64,000 nt of DNA, taken from contig JARGSG010000027.1 of the NCBI GenBank assembly GCA_030374805.1, forward strand, positions 186,001 to 250,000, written 5' to 3'. Below, piece by piece: positions 31,568-42,898 of the stretch. The notes under the pieces were generated by a model. That model worked only from the letters and a program-made list of their open reading frames with translations, was not told the origin of the DNA and ran no database searches. The position numbers and the translations under genes were made by a program. The first letter of the stretch is position 1. Each line of letters opens with the position of its first letter. Origin of the DNA: Gracilaria gracilis (Eukaryota; Rhodophyta; Florideophyceae; Gracilariales; Gracilariaceae).

Positions 31568-34500
31568 ATGGAGTCGGAAGAGGAACAACAACTGATTGAA
31601 AAGAATAGCCGCCAGTACACAGCTCTTCGCGCAGATCTTTCAGCTGCGCTTTCGGCCTTTGATCGCGCTCAAGATTGGGCGGTAAGTTTGGCACGTACCT
31701 CCTCTGCACGCGTCTGTCTCGATTTCCTGCAGCGCGCCTGCCGGTTTTGTTTGCGATAGTGGCTAACCACTGTGAGAACGATGTGATTACTTTCGCAGGA
31801 CCTAATTCATGACCTCCTCAGAGTAATCAGAATTCTTGGCAAACATGAAGGCCACACATTTCTTCCCGAAAAGGCTCTACTTGCAAAACGTCTAGCACAA
31901 TGCTTAACTTCTTTTCTTCCGTCAGGAGTACATCTGAAAGCTCTTGAGACATACCAGACAGTTTTCAAGCGAATTGGACCAGCACGACTCGCACGAGATC
32001 TGCCTTTGTACGCAGGCGGACTCTTCCCACTGTACTCTCATTGTTCCACTACTTTGAAAGCTCCCTTGCTGTCGCTCTACGAGACTTACTTCATACCGTT
32101 GGGACCTGCCCTGTGTCCGGTCTTGGATGGATTCATCCTGGCTATTTTACCAGGACTTGAAGATGAAGGTTCGGAGTTCTACGGTAGATCCTTTGCACTC
32201 CTCGAAAATGTTGGCAGGGCCGTAGCGAACAAGGGTATTTTTGCGAGGGCGCTTTGGAGAGCGCTCTTGGTATCCCCACCGACACGCTTTGCGGCCGCCC
32301 ACTACTTGCGTTCGAAGCTTTCCGGAGGGGATATCGAACTGCGAGCCGAAATGGTGAGTGATATGACTCTTGTTGCATATGCTATAACTGCCGCTCTTTC
32401 CGACGAAGATGCCCTGTCACAGAGAAACGTCCTAGATTTGCTCATGGGAGAATTGGCTCTTAACTCTGCTTTCTTTGAATGCAAAGACGCTGAAGAGCGA
32501 AGTGCAGCCGTTTCTGTCATGGGCGGTGTATTTGGGGCCTTGATAAAGCGAGATATAAGCCTCACTAAACGCGTGCATGCTTGGTTGCTTGGCGGTCAGG
32601 ATGGCAGAGCCGGTGAAGTCTTTTGTTCAAAACACTCCAAGGATCTTGTGTTGCATGCCTTGGACTTTGAGGTCGAGGCTTCACTCCAGCAGCTTGGAGG
32701 GAACGTGAAAATGCTTACAAAGCCCTGCAGAATTGTTGGAGCGCTTCTCGACCGAGATGAAATATCTGATTGTCTAGGTCACCATTTTGCCTTGCGGCTA
32801 CTCAAGTTTGGAATGAAGGCCTTAGCGTACGGGGCGGGTGATCATGACCACGATTTGCGTGGTTTAATTGCAGACTTGCTGCAGGACATTGGGAGCGCCA
32901 GAGTCTTTCGAGAGTTAGAAAGAATGCTCACCACTGACCCGGACAGAAGACAAGAAGATTTCGAACTGCTCACTTTTGCACTTTCTATGTTTCCCACTCA
33001 GAATGAAATTGTTCGAAGGGAGCATTTACCTGCTTTGCTTCGAGAAGTGGTGAATTCAGTCAATGTGGAGTCTACAGACTTGAAAACGTTAGACAAAGCC
33101 GTGGTTTTCTGCAGTGGTGCTATTCTAGCAATGGCGAAGTCGGGTAATAGAAACATGAGCAGCGAATTAGCGTCGCATATCAAGGGCACAATAGCCGCAT
33201 TTGCATCAGTTTTTGTAGGCTGGTTGGCTCATGCTGTAGAACAAGCGCCTGCAGAGATTGGTCGAGCTTACCAAGATGTATCCGTTTCAGATGAATATGC
33301 TGCAGAGATGCGTATGTCCGCTGTGTATGAATCTCAAAAGGAGTTCGTAAGCTTAGCCAAGGGGGCTTGTGCATTTTTCATCGCAGTAGCTTCATCTGGA
33401 TTCGCAGACCGTGAATCTATTCGTTTAGCTCTTCAATCGACAGCCAAATGCGCAAGTTCCGCAGATGTTCGAATATCTTTGGCTGGAACGAAAGCGTTCG
33501 CTGAAATTGCAGCTTTCATGGACCGGGACGAGCTCTTTGCACCGGGGAGCAGGGAGCAGATCCTTCGCGTTATAAGAAGGTGTTGGCGACAGATGCACCC
33601 TTCCCTGCAGACTGCAACTGCTCAAAGCGCTCAGGCGTTTTTGAGCCTGCAATACAGGTTTCCAGAAGAAGCTAAAGTTACCGTAGCAGATGGCATCCTT
33701 TCTAGTGAGCTTTCTCGACGGTTAAGGAATCTAGAGCGTTTTGCATGCTTGTGGCGCTTAGCAGTCGAACATCGTCTGCTACCCCTTCCAGCTGACGATG
33801 GATTGTTTTTGATGCTCGACGCGCTGACGGACGAGGACTGGGGTCCGAAAATGCTAGCAAGATCATGGCTTTCTGATGCGTTGGAAGTGGATGCAGCCTC
33901 CGTGCTGGATGCTCCATTACGTCTGTTGCTGACACCAGAGTCTAGGAACGTGGGTATAGCTCATGATTTCAAGGATGTTTACGATGCCCCAAGAGCATTA
34001 TATGGTTTCCAGGTACTAAGAGGCATTCTTGAAAGCTGCCCTGCAATCATGAGTTCAACTCATGAAGGGGTGTACATTTTCTCATCATCACCGCAGGTGT
34101 CGAAAAAGGACGGGAAACGTGGAAGGACTGGAATCAGAGCCATGGCGTCCTGCGCTCCGTCTCCGAGAACAGTGCAACTCCTTGCCCAAGTCTTTGCCGT
34201 GGGAGAGTCCTTGCGGGAGAAGGCCTTCGGTAGTTCTAGTGTTTCAAGTGAGAAGATAGAGGAGGGACCAGTTGGTCTATCTTTGCTTCTACCGGCGGAC
34301 ACATACGTAACTACCATAGGAATAACATGTCTTGGATACCTACGAGGCAGTATTTCCTCCGACTTCGATTTAAAACCGAAAACAAAGGAAACAACGCCCG
34401 ATGTCAGGTCTGCCGAAGATTTCGGAAAATCTTCCAGGTCAGAAGACTTGGAATGGGTTTTGGCGGGCCTCGGCATAAAATCCTTCAAAGAACTCCATGC

Positions 34501-37500
34501 CGGGGTATGCGCAGCAGCAGCAGAATGTTTGGCAACATTGTTCACGGCCATACCAGTTCCGAGCCAGCTGAGTGCTACAATGTCAAATGCTTTCGCAAAA
34601 CCTGTCTTGAACCTCGTGCGCAAGCATATTTCGAATCCAGATCCTGTGCTTGAATTGCACTTCATGGATGTCATGACCTTCTTGATTACAGCCGATGGTC
34701 CATGCTACCTGTCATCAATACAAGGAAAAGAGGCTTTCACAAAGTCCGATACCGGTAGATTAAGATTGTCATTCTCAGAACCTCAACTTCAACTAGGGGC
34801 TGCAAGACCACCTGAAACGTCTGCGGTTGCGGTTCAGCCTGGAGCCATTGAGTCTCTCGAGCAATTTGTGCCATGGATTTTGGACGGTGTATCGAGAACA
34901 TGTCGGACTAACAATGCTGATCATACAAGTGGATCTCAAGAAGTTTTGGGAGTGCGACGACGATGGATTCGTTTCATTGAAACTGGGATGCGATATGTCG
35001 GAGCTTCACTGCCAACAATAGCAGAAGGACTTTTGCTTATCCTTTGTGAATACTTGATCGTTCAGAACGAAGTATCTGCTGACGAACGGTTTGCGGGCGA
35101 TAGTGAGTTCTCTAGAGTAGATGAGACTTTAGTATTGCTGGAAGGAATTGGCGTTGTATCGTCAAATGTGCTGTGGTCTTTCGAACATGCACTGTCGAGC
35201 CAAGAGTTGAATGATGATTTGTCGAAGTCTCAGCAACCATTGGATTCTTCTGGAATGTCTGAACCGGTGCCTCGTCGAGACGTTTATTCGATTCAACAAG
35301 GGAATGAGCAGGATGCACAGGTTCGGACATCGGAAAACGGGTTTTCCCAAGCAGGCAAAAACGCAATGTCAGAGCGTTTATCAAACCCGGTCACCGCAAC
35401 CACATCGATGATAAGTGCGATGAACCCACTACGTATGATCAATGACTTCGTGAAGGATGTACTAAGTGGAAGTGGGTCGGATGGGGCTCTTCGACTGTAT
35501 GACCCTAGAAGAGGCGCGGCACGAGTTTTATTCTGCATCCTTCCTAGCCTCATTGAGAGTGTAGCCATAGTTTGGGGCCCTTCGAAAGAGGCACAGATTG
35601 TGGAAGGAACCCGGGCAAAGCATCACTTAACGAATGAAAATGCTCTACCACCATCTCGGCTGTCCATGGAGCTACCTCGAGAACGAAGGCAGGCTCAACG
35701 TTCCGCTGTTCTTTCTCTTCTGGAGCCAATATTCGAGCTTCGTTCTATGGACGTGATTGCGGCGGTTGTTGCACTGTTCACCAGGGAGGTTGATGAGGTT
35801 GGTCTTACTCGAGAAGCCAAAACGGATGACCCGACCAAGATGGCAGTCCATATGTTACATGCTCTAGATTATGCTACACCAGATGTAGTGGTAAACGGAG
35901 TGAAGCTAATTTACGAGAAAGCCGTGCACTGGGAGACAGGAAGTGTAAATGCTTCAGAAGGCCGGATTCAGCAAGCGATCCGGAACAAAGCTCTGGTTAC
36001 TGTTAAGAAACTCATTGCCGATGGTTCAACGGATAAGATCATGACTGAAGAACTAAAATCCATTGGCCAGAACGCACCGGCTGGTCAAGCATCCGCTCTC
36101 CCTGGGGGTTCAACTGGTCTCGATCTCAATCAAGCCGGGTTTCCACTGAACGGGGGTTTCGTTGGCCATAAGATTTTGTTTCACTGGGGAGACTATTTCG
36201 CGCATTTCTCTTCGCCATTAATCGAAACAGCATGCTTGAACTTCCTTGATTGTTTCTTGGGGACTTGCAGCGATGGGGACGATGTGCTTTCGGCATGGCC
36301 TACACTAAACAGTATATTCAAGGAGTCACTTGCATCAGGACGTCGTAAGCGCAATATCCCGGCAGTGGTGCGTATTCTCGGTACATATGTGTCGAGGCAT
36401 CCACTTCCCTTTCCAGATCGACGTTATAAGGCTGAAATCATGGCCAGGGCGACTACGGCCATTGATTCGTGCGCGCAAATCGCATCTGGCATGGCTGATT
36501 TGTCGAAGGAAGAACACCATGACAATGATGGCTTCAGGAGGAGACTATCTGTTTTCGCTCTTCGAACCCTAGCTTCAAATGTTCCTGTGCTGATCGATTC
36601 AGCTTTTCTTGATGAGAGACCTCAAGTACTAACTTCCACCGCAGCAAGCCTTTCGCCGGCAGTAATGGTCCTGAGAAAAGCTGCAGCGCGTGCGTCCGCA
36701 ACGCGAAATGCGACGGAAAATCGTCGTCGATATCGAGGTTCCAGCTCAGAGACTATTATCTCACTAGACCAAATCGAAACTGAGGCATCCATCGCGGCGA
36801 CGAAGTTAATGTTGAATGTCAGTGGTCGAGATTGGGGCACCAAACATGTTCGTAGAGAGATGCTGGCGCTCTTGGAAGACCCAAACTTCTTCCATGGGAA
36901 GCATGGTCGTGTTCTTGAGAACATGTCTGCTATCGTTCGTGAAGTAGTTGCTGGCGGTGGTGCAGCATATCTGTTCTCATCAATTTGCAAATCCGTATCG
37001 AACGGCACTCCAGGACTCCCAAGCATTTTCGTGGGAAGGGATTCTGAGACCGCATTAAGAGCAAGGGCAATCAGGAGGCTTGCGTACTGCGTATTTGTCT
37101 CCGAGCCAGACTTTTATGCGCCGCAGCTTCCGACTATCTTGGAAAGGATTCGTGATGCTCTTCGGATGGCGGAACCCTTGTTAGTTGTCGAATGCATGAC
37201 GTGCCTTCGTGCTTTACTGCTGAGGACTGGGGCTTCTTCTGTTTCTGCGTTCAGGGCATCCACATTGTCTGAACTCTTCCGAATTGCTTTAAGTCCTACA
37301 GACGATGTCAACGCCACTCTTGCTGCTCTGAAATTCCTTGATCTCATCACCTTATTATCCCCCCCTGACTACGGCTATGACACTTGCTTTTTCTTTGGGG
37401 AGGAGAACCTTCCCATAATGGCCTCCAAGGGTGCTTACAAGCCATTTGAACCTCTGGTCTCGAACATAGTATCGCTCTGGAAGGAAGAGGACATGGGTCG

Positions 37501-37702
37501 GGACAGCATCTTCAAACCGCCTTTTCGTCTCAAACCTGGGTTTACCGTGTTTTCCGGACAAGCGTCCATTGATGTAGATAACAACTTCTTGGGGCGATAT
37601 GCAAGCGCACTTGCTGTAAGAAATTCGTTGCCAAAGATGAAAGCTTCTCCGGTGGAGACGGCAGCAATCTGTAGAGAATTCGAGTTAGAATTCCTCATAT
37701 AA
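31568..37702 (+). CDS. Dopey (DOP1) family protein, two exons
   Basis: Exon 1 is 31568-31681 (38 codons), the intron 31682-31798 (117 bp, GTAAGT to TTTCGCAG), and exon 2 31799-37702; the spliced protein has 2005 residues. The N-terminal Dopey domain is clear: SGVHLKALETYQTVFKRIG, RLARDLPLYAGGLFPL and PGLEDEGSEFYGR match the family closely. The rest is helical-repeat-like sequence with disordered inserts, and the C-terminal part carries leucine-rich helical regions. Yeast Dop1 and animal DOPEY proteins bind a Mon2-type partner and act in endosome-to-Golgi traffic and in linking cargo membranes to kinesin-1. Yeast Dop1 is about 1700 and the animal proteins about 2300 residues, so this length is normal. 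The first ATG of exon 1 was chosen because it begins a short acidic leader directly before the conserved helices. Confidence 0.93.
31682..31798 (+). other. Spliceosomal intron in the Dopey gene
   Basis: 117 bp, GTAAGT to CGCAG, phase 0; GGCTAACC near 31761 is a plausible branch site. Splicing places the acidic leader directly before the conserved DLIHDLLRVIRIL helix. Confidence 0.85.
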
Positions 37703-37806
37703 CTAACAGGCAATAATGCCAATAAACTTAAAAACGTAACTGTGTAGCAACTCCCTCCAAGCGCAAGTGATAACCTTTGGGCTACCCCGCGTTTGAATCA
37801 CGTTTA

Positions 37807-38222
37807 CTATGTTGAAGACTCGGACATGGCGGTTTGAGGTCCATACTTCGCAATTTCTACTGCGTTGTCTTTGTATCCAGTGAGTCTCGCAAAAGAGTTT
37901 TGAAAACCCAAGAACAACCCAAAAGTAGCCCCAAGCATGCCTGCCATGTACATTGAAGGGCGCATGACGAGTGGACGTCCTAAAGTACAAAATCCCGATG
38001 CGTATACATTTTACAATGAGTCAGTTACACCCACACTTGTGTTATTACAGGGGTTCAGATTGAATGCCGTAACGAACCTGCTGCATATCCAAACGGGATG
38101 GACACAAAGGTTACTAGAGCAGCATTCTGCCAATCACGGGCTCGAAGGGATGACATTACCTTCCCGAAGGAGGGATCACCATCGACGACTGGGAACGTCG
38201 GATCGTTGATTGGATGGGCCAT
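37807..38222 (-). CDS. Mitochondrial complex I 21-kDa-type subunit, two exons
   Basis: Exon 1 is 38222-38078 and exon 2 is 37979-37807; together 318 nt, 105 residues. The intron (38077-37980, 98 bp) starts GTTCGT, has a GTAACTGAC branch-like site and ends TTTAG. The N terminus reads FPVVDGDPSF followed by a helix, and exon 2 gives MRPSMYMAGMLGATFGLFLG and QNSFARLTGY, matching the small accessory subunit of NADH:ubiquinone oxidoreductase known as the 20.9/21-kDa subunit in plants and fungi. It is an inner-membrane protein with two short hydrophobic helices, one in each exon. It is easily missed because each exon alone is a very short frame. Convergent with the Dopey gene, about 100 bp apart. 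The uncommon 5' splice site makes cDNA evidence useful. Confidence 0.82.
37980..38077 (-). other. Spliceosomal intron in the complex I subunit gene, unusual 5' site
   Basis: 98 bp, begins GTTCGT instead of the GTAAG- or GTATG-like sites of the other introns here. It splits a glycine codon, and joining the exons restores the conserved sequence GYAAGRPLVMRPS. Confidence 0.75.
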
Positions 38223-38770
38223 AGCTGAGCGGGACGAGCGGGACGATGAGAAGTTCCAAACACAAATGTAAGGCTTGAAGTATACGAATTCGGTCTAGTT
38301 CGTGCGAAACTAGTTTGTGTGAAACTTTCACGGGTTCGAAAGATGGGCGGATGCAAAACAAGGAATTCTAGTCGTAGCAATTGCAGTCGATGACAGCTGA
38401 ACTCGTAATTCGAGAAAAGGAGTTTGCGGCAGGACTAGTCGCAATGCATCGAAGCTATCGAAAGTGCAGCAACGCCTGTCTAGTCAACACCAACCACATT
38501 TCGAAGTCCAGGCAGATTGGGGAGACGATAAGTTTGGAGCAGGTGGACAACTGTAATGCAAGATCAAACTAATTTCAACGCGCGATCCATTGTGCAAGGG
38601 TAGAGTTAGATAGGAAAGCTATCCACAAGGGTATAGCTATGATACGGGAGACGGAACGGAACTGGACAAGTGGAGCACGCACGACATCCATCTCTTTCCC
38701 AAGAACCCCGCTTTGCTAAAGCTGGTACGATACTCTGAGCGCAAAAAAGTACCTTTCCCTCATTTCAGGG

Positions 38771-39400
38771 ATGGCAAGTAAGGACAGAAACTTGGAGAAG
38801 ACTCGGCCAATTGATCCAAGAGGCCTCACACTTCCCCCAACCAGCCACCTCAACGACACTACGGACCTTGACAAAGATGAAGGATTTGTGAAACAAGATC
38901 TAGACTTTCTTCGCCCTTCTCGTAAGCGACGGGGGCGAAAAGGGACTCAAAATACTTATCAACCAGATTGGAGCACACTAGAGGAGTATTCACCGAAAGG
39001 AGAAGCGCCACCGGTGCGCAATCGCGATGAAGATGAAGACTGGCATGATATGCCTGTAGCAGACCTTACACCCGAGCTTCAGCGTGACTTGCGAGTTGTT
39101 GAAAATCGTCAATATTTGGATCCTAAACGCTTTTACAAGTCATCTGGTACTGGAAGAAAGAAAGGTCAACTACCGTCGCGAGTTCAAGTTGGTACTATTC
39201 TATCAGGAGCTCACGAATTTTACTCTGGCCGGTTATTGAAGAAAGATAGACGCGCGAGAATTATTGATCAAGTTCTTTCAAGCGAGAAAACTGTCCAGTA
39301 TACCACCAGCAGATTCCGCAAGTTACAGAGTGACCGAATGAGCAACCGGCGCATTGTAGATCCTGCATGCAAAAAAAGGAGGCATCGGAAGAGGCGATAG
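38771..39400 (+). CDS. FCF2: Fcf2-type pre-rRNA processing protein
   Basis: A 209-residue basic protein. The C-terminal half (about residues 90-190) is the Fcf2 domain: DWHDMPV, LRVVENRQYLDPKRFYK, then GTILSGAHEFYSGRL and RFRKLQ. Yeast Fcf2 and human DNTTIP2 (TdIF2) carry this domain and act in early cleavage of the pre-rRNA for the small ribosomal subunit in the nucleolus. The N-terminal half has a KRRGRK basic cluster likely to act as a nuclear signal, and the last residues are KKRRHRKRR. The ATG at 38771 is the first in the frame and directly follows a pyrimidine-rich leader. The spacer 38223-38770 upstream holds no other gene I can see. Confidence 0.93.
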   Translation: MASKDRNLEKTRPIDPRGLTLPPTSHLNDTTDLDKDEGFVKQDLDFLRPSRKRRGRKGTQNTYQPDWSTLEEYSPKGEAPPVRNRDEDEDWHDMPVADLTPELQRDLRVVENRQYLDPKRFYKSSGTGRKKGQLPSRVQVGTILSGAHEFYSGRLLKKDRRARIIDQVLSSEKTVQYTTSRFRKLQSDRMSNRRIVDPACKKRRHRKRR

Positions 39401-39556
39401 GACGCCAGGTCTAGTCTATTGATCGGCAAGCTAAGATCCGGGGAGATCTACAAGCGATAGCGTACATCTATGTCTGCATTCTTTATGCTCGGAAACGTCT
39501 GTTAAAGTATTGGGGTGGTATTAGTGAAGTACAACTGCGTTCCTGAATTGGAGGCT

Positions 39557-40558
39557 TCATAGAGGTGTGTGTGACATCTTCGTGTCCTTTGCGTTTTTGA
39601 GCATCTCAAGGTTGTCGGGAAGCGGCCCGGCACCGATATTATGGAGCACAGTGTACTGATCTTCTTGCTCTATAGCCCCATACGTGCTCGTACCAATAGG
39701 ACTATGTAAAGGCTCTCTTTCGTATGTGGGTGTACGAGGAGGTTCGGAAGGCAGTAATAATTGGTTTTGATCCCCTTGCACGCTGTACCCGATTGTATCA
39801 TTATCTTTGCTCTCTCCAACGTTTGAGGGATTTGCTTTTTGAGCTGCGGCAGCGACTATTCGGTCAGCTAAAGCAACTTGCCATTGATTCATGGCGCCAA
39901 ATATGCCAAGGAGCAACGTCGCTGTCGCGTATCCAATTGCCCACATGACTGGTATTTGGGAGCCTTCGGGGACTTCCGCAAGCAACTTTGGACGGTGTCC
40001 AAGAAATCGCGCCAACGAAAAGACGGCTAAAGCGGCACCATCAAACGAAGTGCCGAGGATGATCGCTGGCTCCGGGTAACTCACCGAGAAGAGCCCGGAA
40101 AGCAGCGCGGCAATTATCACAATCGAGTACAAAATAATGAGCGCATTCGGACCAACAGATGGTTCCAGTAGGAAGAGGTGAACAACCAGTACTATCACAG
40201 CACCGAAACCGGCGCATAGCAAGAAGGTCGCTATTCCAAAGAGAAGCCGAAGTACTATGATGCCTATAAGTGTCCCAGTGGCAACGGCAGCGACCATAGA
40301 AACTCCACCAAGGACTCGTGGGTGACTGGGTTTACGATCTGCAATGAAAGCAAATGCGAAGGCGGTAATGGCTGTGGAAGACGGAATGAATCCCAAGAGG
40401 AAAACGGTTGGGGTTAATAGAACACGACCAGCAAAAGTTACAATCACTCCAACAAAGAGAAGCAAGGCGACGATCCCATCCTGATGAGATGCCACGTATT
40501 CGTTGAAGTTAGAAAAGATGGCATCAGCCGAGTCTGAAACGGAGTCAACTACCGCCAT
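39557..40558 (-). CDS. TMEM198/DUF4203-type seven-helix membrane protein
   Basis: A 333-residue protein from the ATG at 40558; the frame is open upstream but without family sequence. After about 35 residues come seven closely spaced hydrophobic segments (residues about 38 to 240), in the pattern of the TMEM198/TM7SF3 domain. The small-residue-rich helix with GVSMVAAVATGTLIGIIV and the turn before PEPAIILGTSFDGA are typical. The last 90 residues are polar, Pro/Ser/Tyr-rich and probably cytosolic. Human TMEM198 scaffolds Wnt-receptor phosphorylation, but the role in algae is not known, so no function is assigned. Confidence 0.8.
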   Translation of the reverse strand: MAVVDSVSDSADAIFSNFNEYVASHQDGIVALLLFVGVIVTFAGRVLLTPTVFLLGFIPSSTAITAFAFAFIADRKPSHPRVLGGVSMVAAVATGTLIGIIVLRLLFGIATFLLCAGFGAVIVLVVHLFLLEPSVGPNALIILYSIVIIAALLSGLFSVSYPEPAIILGTSFDGAALAVFSLARFLGHRPKLLAEVPEGSQIPVMWAIGYATATLLLGIFGAMNQWQVALADRIVAAAAQKANPSNVGESKDNDTIGYSVQGDQNQLLLPSEPPRTPTYEREPLHSPIGTSTYGAIEQEDQYTVLHNIGAGPLPDNLEMLKNAKDTKMSHTPL

Positions 40559-41267
40559 CACGGATAGGAATGTAGAAGTTGTGGTGAATGAACGCGGGGG
40601 AAGACATGTAATATATTTCACCTGGAAGGCACGGTGCAAACAGCTTTGGCCGTGAAGTTTGTTAGACGAAGAGGCGTAGTAGCATTGCCAGTTTCCCAGT
40701 CCGACAGTTAACCCCGTAACGGCAGTAGATACATGTGGACAACGAAATAATCTGAAACGTTGATGACTGAGTATTTCTAAATATGCACCCCCCCTTTTTA
40801 GATAACGATTTAGGATAATTTCTAACACCTACATGTGTTGACAAAAAAGAAAAGCAAACTCGAAAGCCAAATGCTGCAACATCGAGACAAGAAAAGCTTC
40901 CACTGGCTTTGCATTCGTTCGTTTATCTTCTCCCATCTCAAAGGCTGTTTGTCTTGCTGGAGCAAAAACTATGCCATCCTGTTCCCTACCAGAAAAAGTT
41001 GCAAAAGACAAATCCAAATCAAGCAGGAAGTTTGTTTAGACATTTGACGCAACAGTTTCATTCGGAACTGAAGCCAAATGTCATTCTTTGCCAATATCAT
41101 ACCAGGTGTCCAGTCGCTGTAGGATGACGTCGGGAAAGTAAAGCAATTGTGACACTCCCATCATGTTCTCGTTGAAACAGACGCCGAGAAAATTGCAAGT
41201 AGGTGAGAGCCATGACGCGCGTTCAAAAAAAAACTGATCCAGCACTTCGAAAGAACCGCGGAACGAG
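40559..41267. other. Intergenic stretch, no gene recognised
   Basis: Short plus-strand frames at 40835-41127 look random. An A run lies at about 41226. It contains the upstream region of the TMEM198-like gene and the 3' flank of the gamma-CA-like gene. Confidence 0.4.
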
Positions 41268-41993
41268 CTAATTAGACACCGTCGCTGCCTTGTCCGATTC
41301 TATGGCTTCTTTTTCCAGGTAACCAAAGCCCACGGGCAAGAACTCGTGCGCATGTGAACTCGTAATTGCATATCGGCGCTCAGCTTCTTGTCTCATTTGC
41401 ATTTGCTCGTCAGCAGAGATGTCGCGAACTTTTCGGGCTGGCGATCCTGCCCAAAGCTCGGATTCTGGAATAGCCACACCCTCCCCAACGTACGAACCAG
41501 GCTCTAGAACCGAAAATCTGCCTACAACAGCACCTTCCGCGACGGTAGAGCAATGACCAACTATATTACATCCTTCTATTCGACAACCCCTCAAAGTTAC
41601 ATTGGCACCAATCAAGCAGTAATCACCAACCCATAGTTCCGGTTCAATTGTTAGACCTGTGGCTACGGCATCGGTCGGTGACATGGTGCCATCCACTGCA
41701 CCTGCTGTTAGCACAGAGTTTTCGCCAATGGTTGTGAGTGCGCCAATCTGTATAAGAGCCAGATCACCACGCACCACCGCGCCGTACATTATGGCAGTTT
41801 TGTCGTTCACGACTACCGATCCGATCACAGACGCTGAAGGTGCCACAAAAGCATTTGGTTGAACGTATGGCCTAATGGTATTGGCATCCAACGCCATTAT
41901 TGAGCGATGATTGGGTCCATTGCCGGGCGGCGCTGGGTTGGTGCTCAAGTGACGGAGATGGCGCGCCGCCCGTCGTAGAACGGTTCTCTGCAT
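41268..41993 (-). CDS. Gamma-carbonic-anhydrase-like protein, zinc ligands missing
   Basis: A 241-residue protein with an Arg-rich amphipathic first 25 residues typical of a mitochondrial presequence. A left-handed beta-helix of hexapeptide repeats follows (about 45-190), with VVRGDLALIQIG, TIGENSVLTAG, CRIEGCNIVGHCSTV and ELWAGSPARKVRDIS. Gamma-CA and CA-like proteins form a trimer on the matrix arm of mitochondrial complex I in plants, algae and many protists. Compared with active gamma-CA the two histidine positions in the VHVA and VGHSAVIHG motifs are replaced (VLTAG and IGANVTLRG), so this protein is probably not catalytic, like plant CAL subunits. A C-terminal helix follows. The complex I 21-kDa-type gene lies about 3 kb upstream in this window. 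Confidence 0.9.
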   Translation of the reverse strand: MQRTVLRRAARHLRHLSTNPAPPGNGPNHRSIMALDANTIRPYVQPNAFVAPSASVIGSVVVNDKTAIMYGAVVRGDLALIQIGALTTIGENSVLTAGAVDGTMSPTDAVATGLTIEPELWVGDYCLIGANVTLRGCRIEGCNIVGHCSTVAEGAVVGRFSVLEPGSYVGEGVAIPESELWAGSPARKVRDISADEQMQMRQEAERRYAITSSHAHEFLPVGFGYLEKEAIESDKAATVSN

Positions 41994-42898
41994 AGTTTAT
42001 ATCGCCGATAGACCGTCGCGTGGTGTTGAACTACAATTGCGGATGCGCTGTTGCGTATCGGAACGCGACGGAGTGTGTGGGCAAAGCCCGAAACGTGATC
42101 ATGCATCGACCCAGAGAGGAACTTGTTGCAGTCCTCACGCTTCCACAAGGGATACCTAGGCTACCAAACGTTGTCAAAATTCGCTGCAGAATTCCCACGT
42201 GTTACGGCGTGATCGTCACGCGTGACCCAGATGCCAGACCGGATTTGTCCCAACAAAACGTTGTCCGATCCGGTTACATTGATCCCCGCCACATCGGCCA
42301 GCCGATCTCGCGAGTCGCCATTGGGGCCATTGATGGTTGCCCGGCAACGATTCGTCTTGGTGTCGGCGGCCGTCCAAAAAGTTGTCAGCAACCCAGTTTC
42401 ATTGGGAAAGCGAGGGAGGACTGACTCCAAGGAATCGCCCAAGAGTTGGTGTGAGGAACGGCGTTACGCCAAACAGAGTCTGCAATGGCCCAACCCCTCC
42501 GTGAACAACCGACACGTCGATGGCGTTCGGCCCGCAAAATGGTGGCTTCCAACTTTCCAAGATCCGAATCACATACATCCGACCAATTTGTAGCATCCGG
42601 CATTCCTTCCGAACACTCTGGAAGACACGCAGAACATGCAGAATACCCTTTGTAGCCTTGACCTCCCGTTTATGGACTCCGACCGGCGGTGAACTGGTTT
42701 TACAGACCGGGTTCGGCTGGCGGTACAGTTGATGTTGAGCCGTTAGTGCTGATACTCGTCAAGCATCACTTGCTCGGAGCGGAGCAATATCCTTTCCCAC
42801 CGGAGACCACTTTATACTGACCGAGCGGAACATCTGCCTCTTCAACTTTCTGGCAACGAGACACATCAAAGTGGTATTAACAAAACGCGTTTGGAAGA
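41994..42898. other. GC-rich spacer between divergent genes
   Basis: Frames are open on both strands, for example 42020-42424 (plus) and 42161-42442 and 42399-42596 (minus), but none has a recognised motif. The overlapping openness probably reflects base composition. A decayed gene or an intron-split small gene cannot be excluded. Confidence 0.4.

Noticed and set aside
42020-42603. Possible gene between the gamma-CA-like and C69 genes
   Set aside because: Frames are open in several phases on both strands without any recognisable motif.
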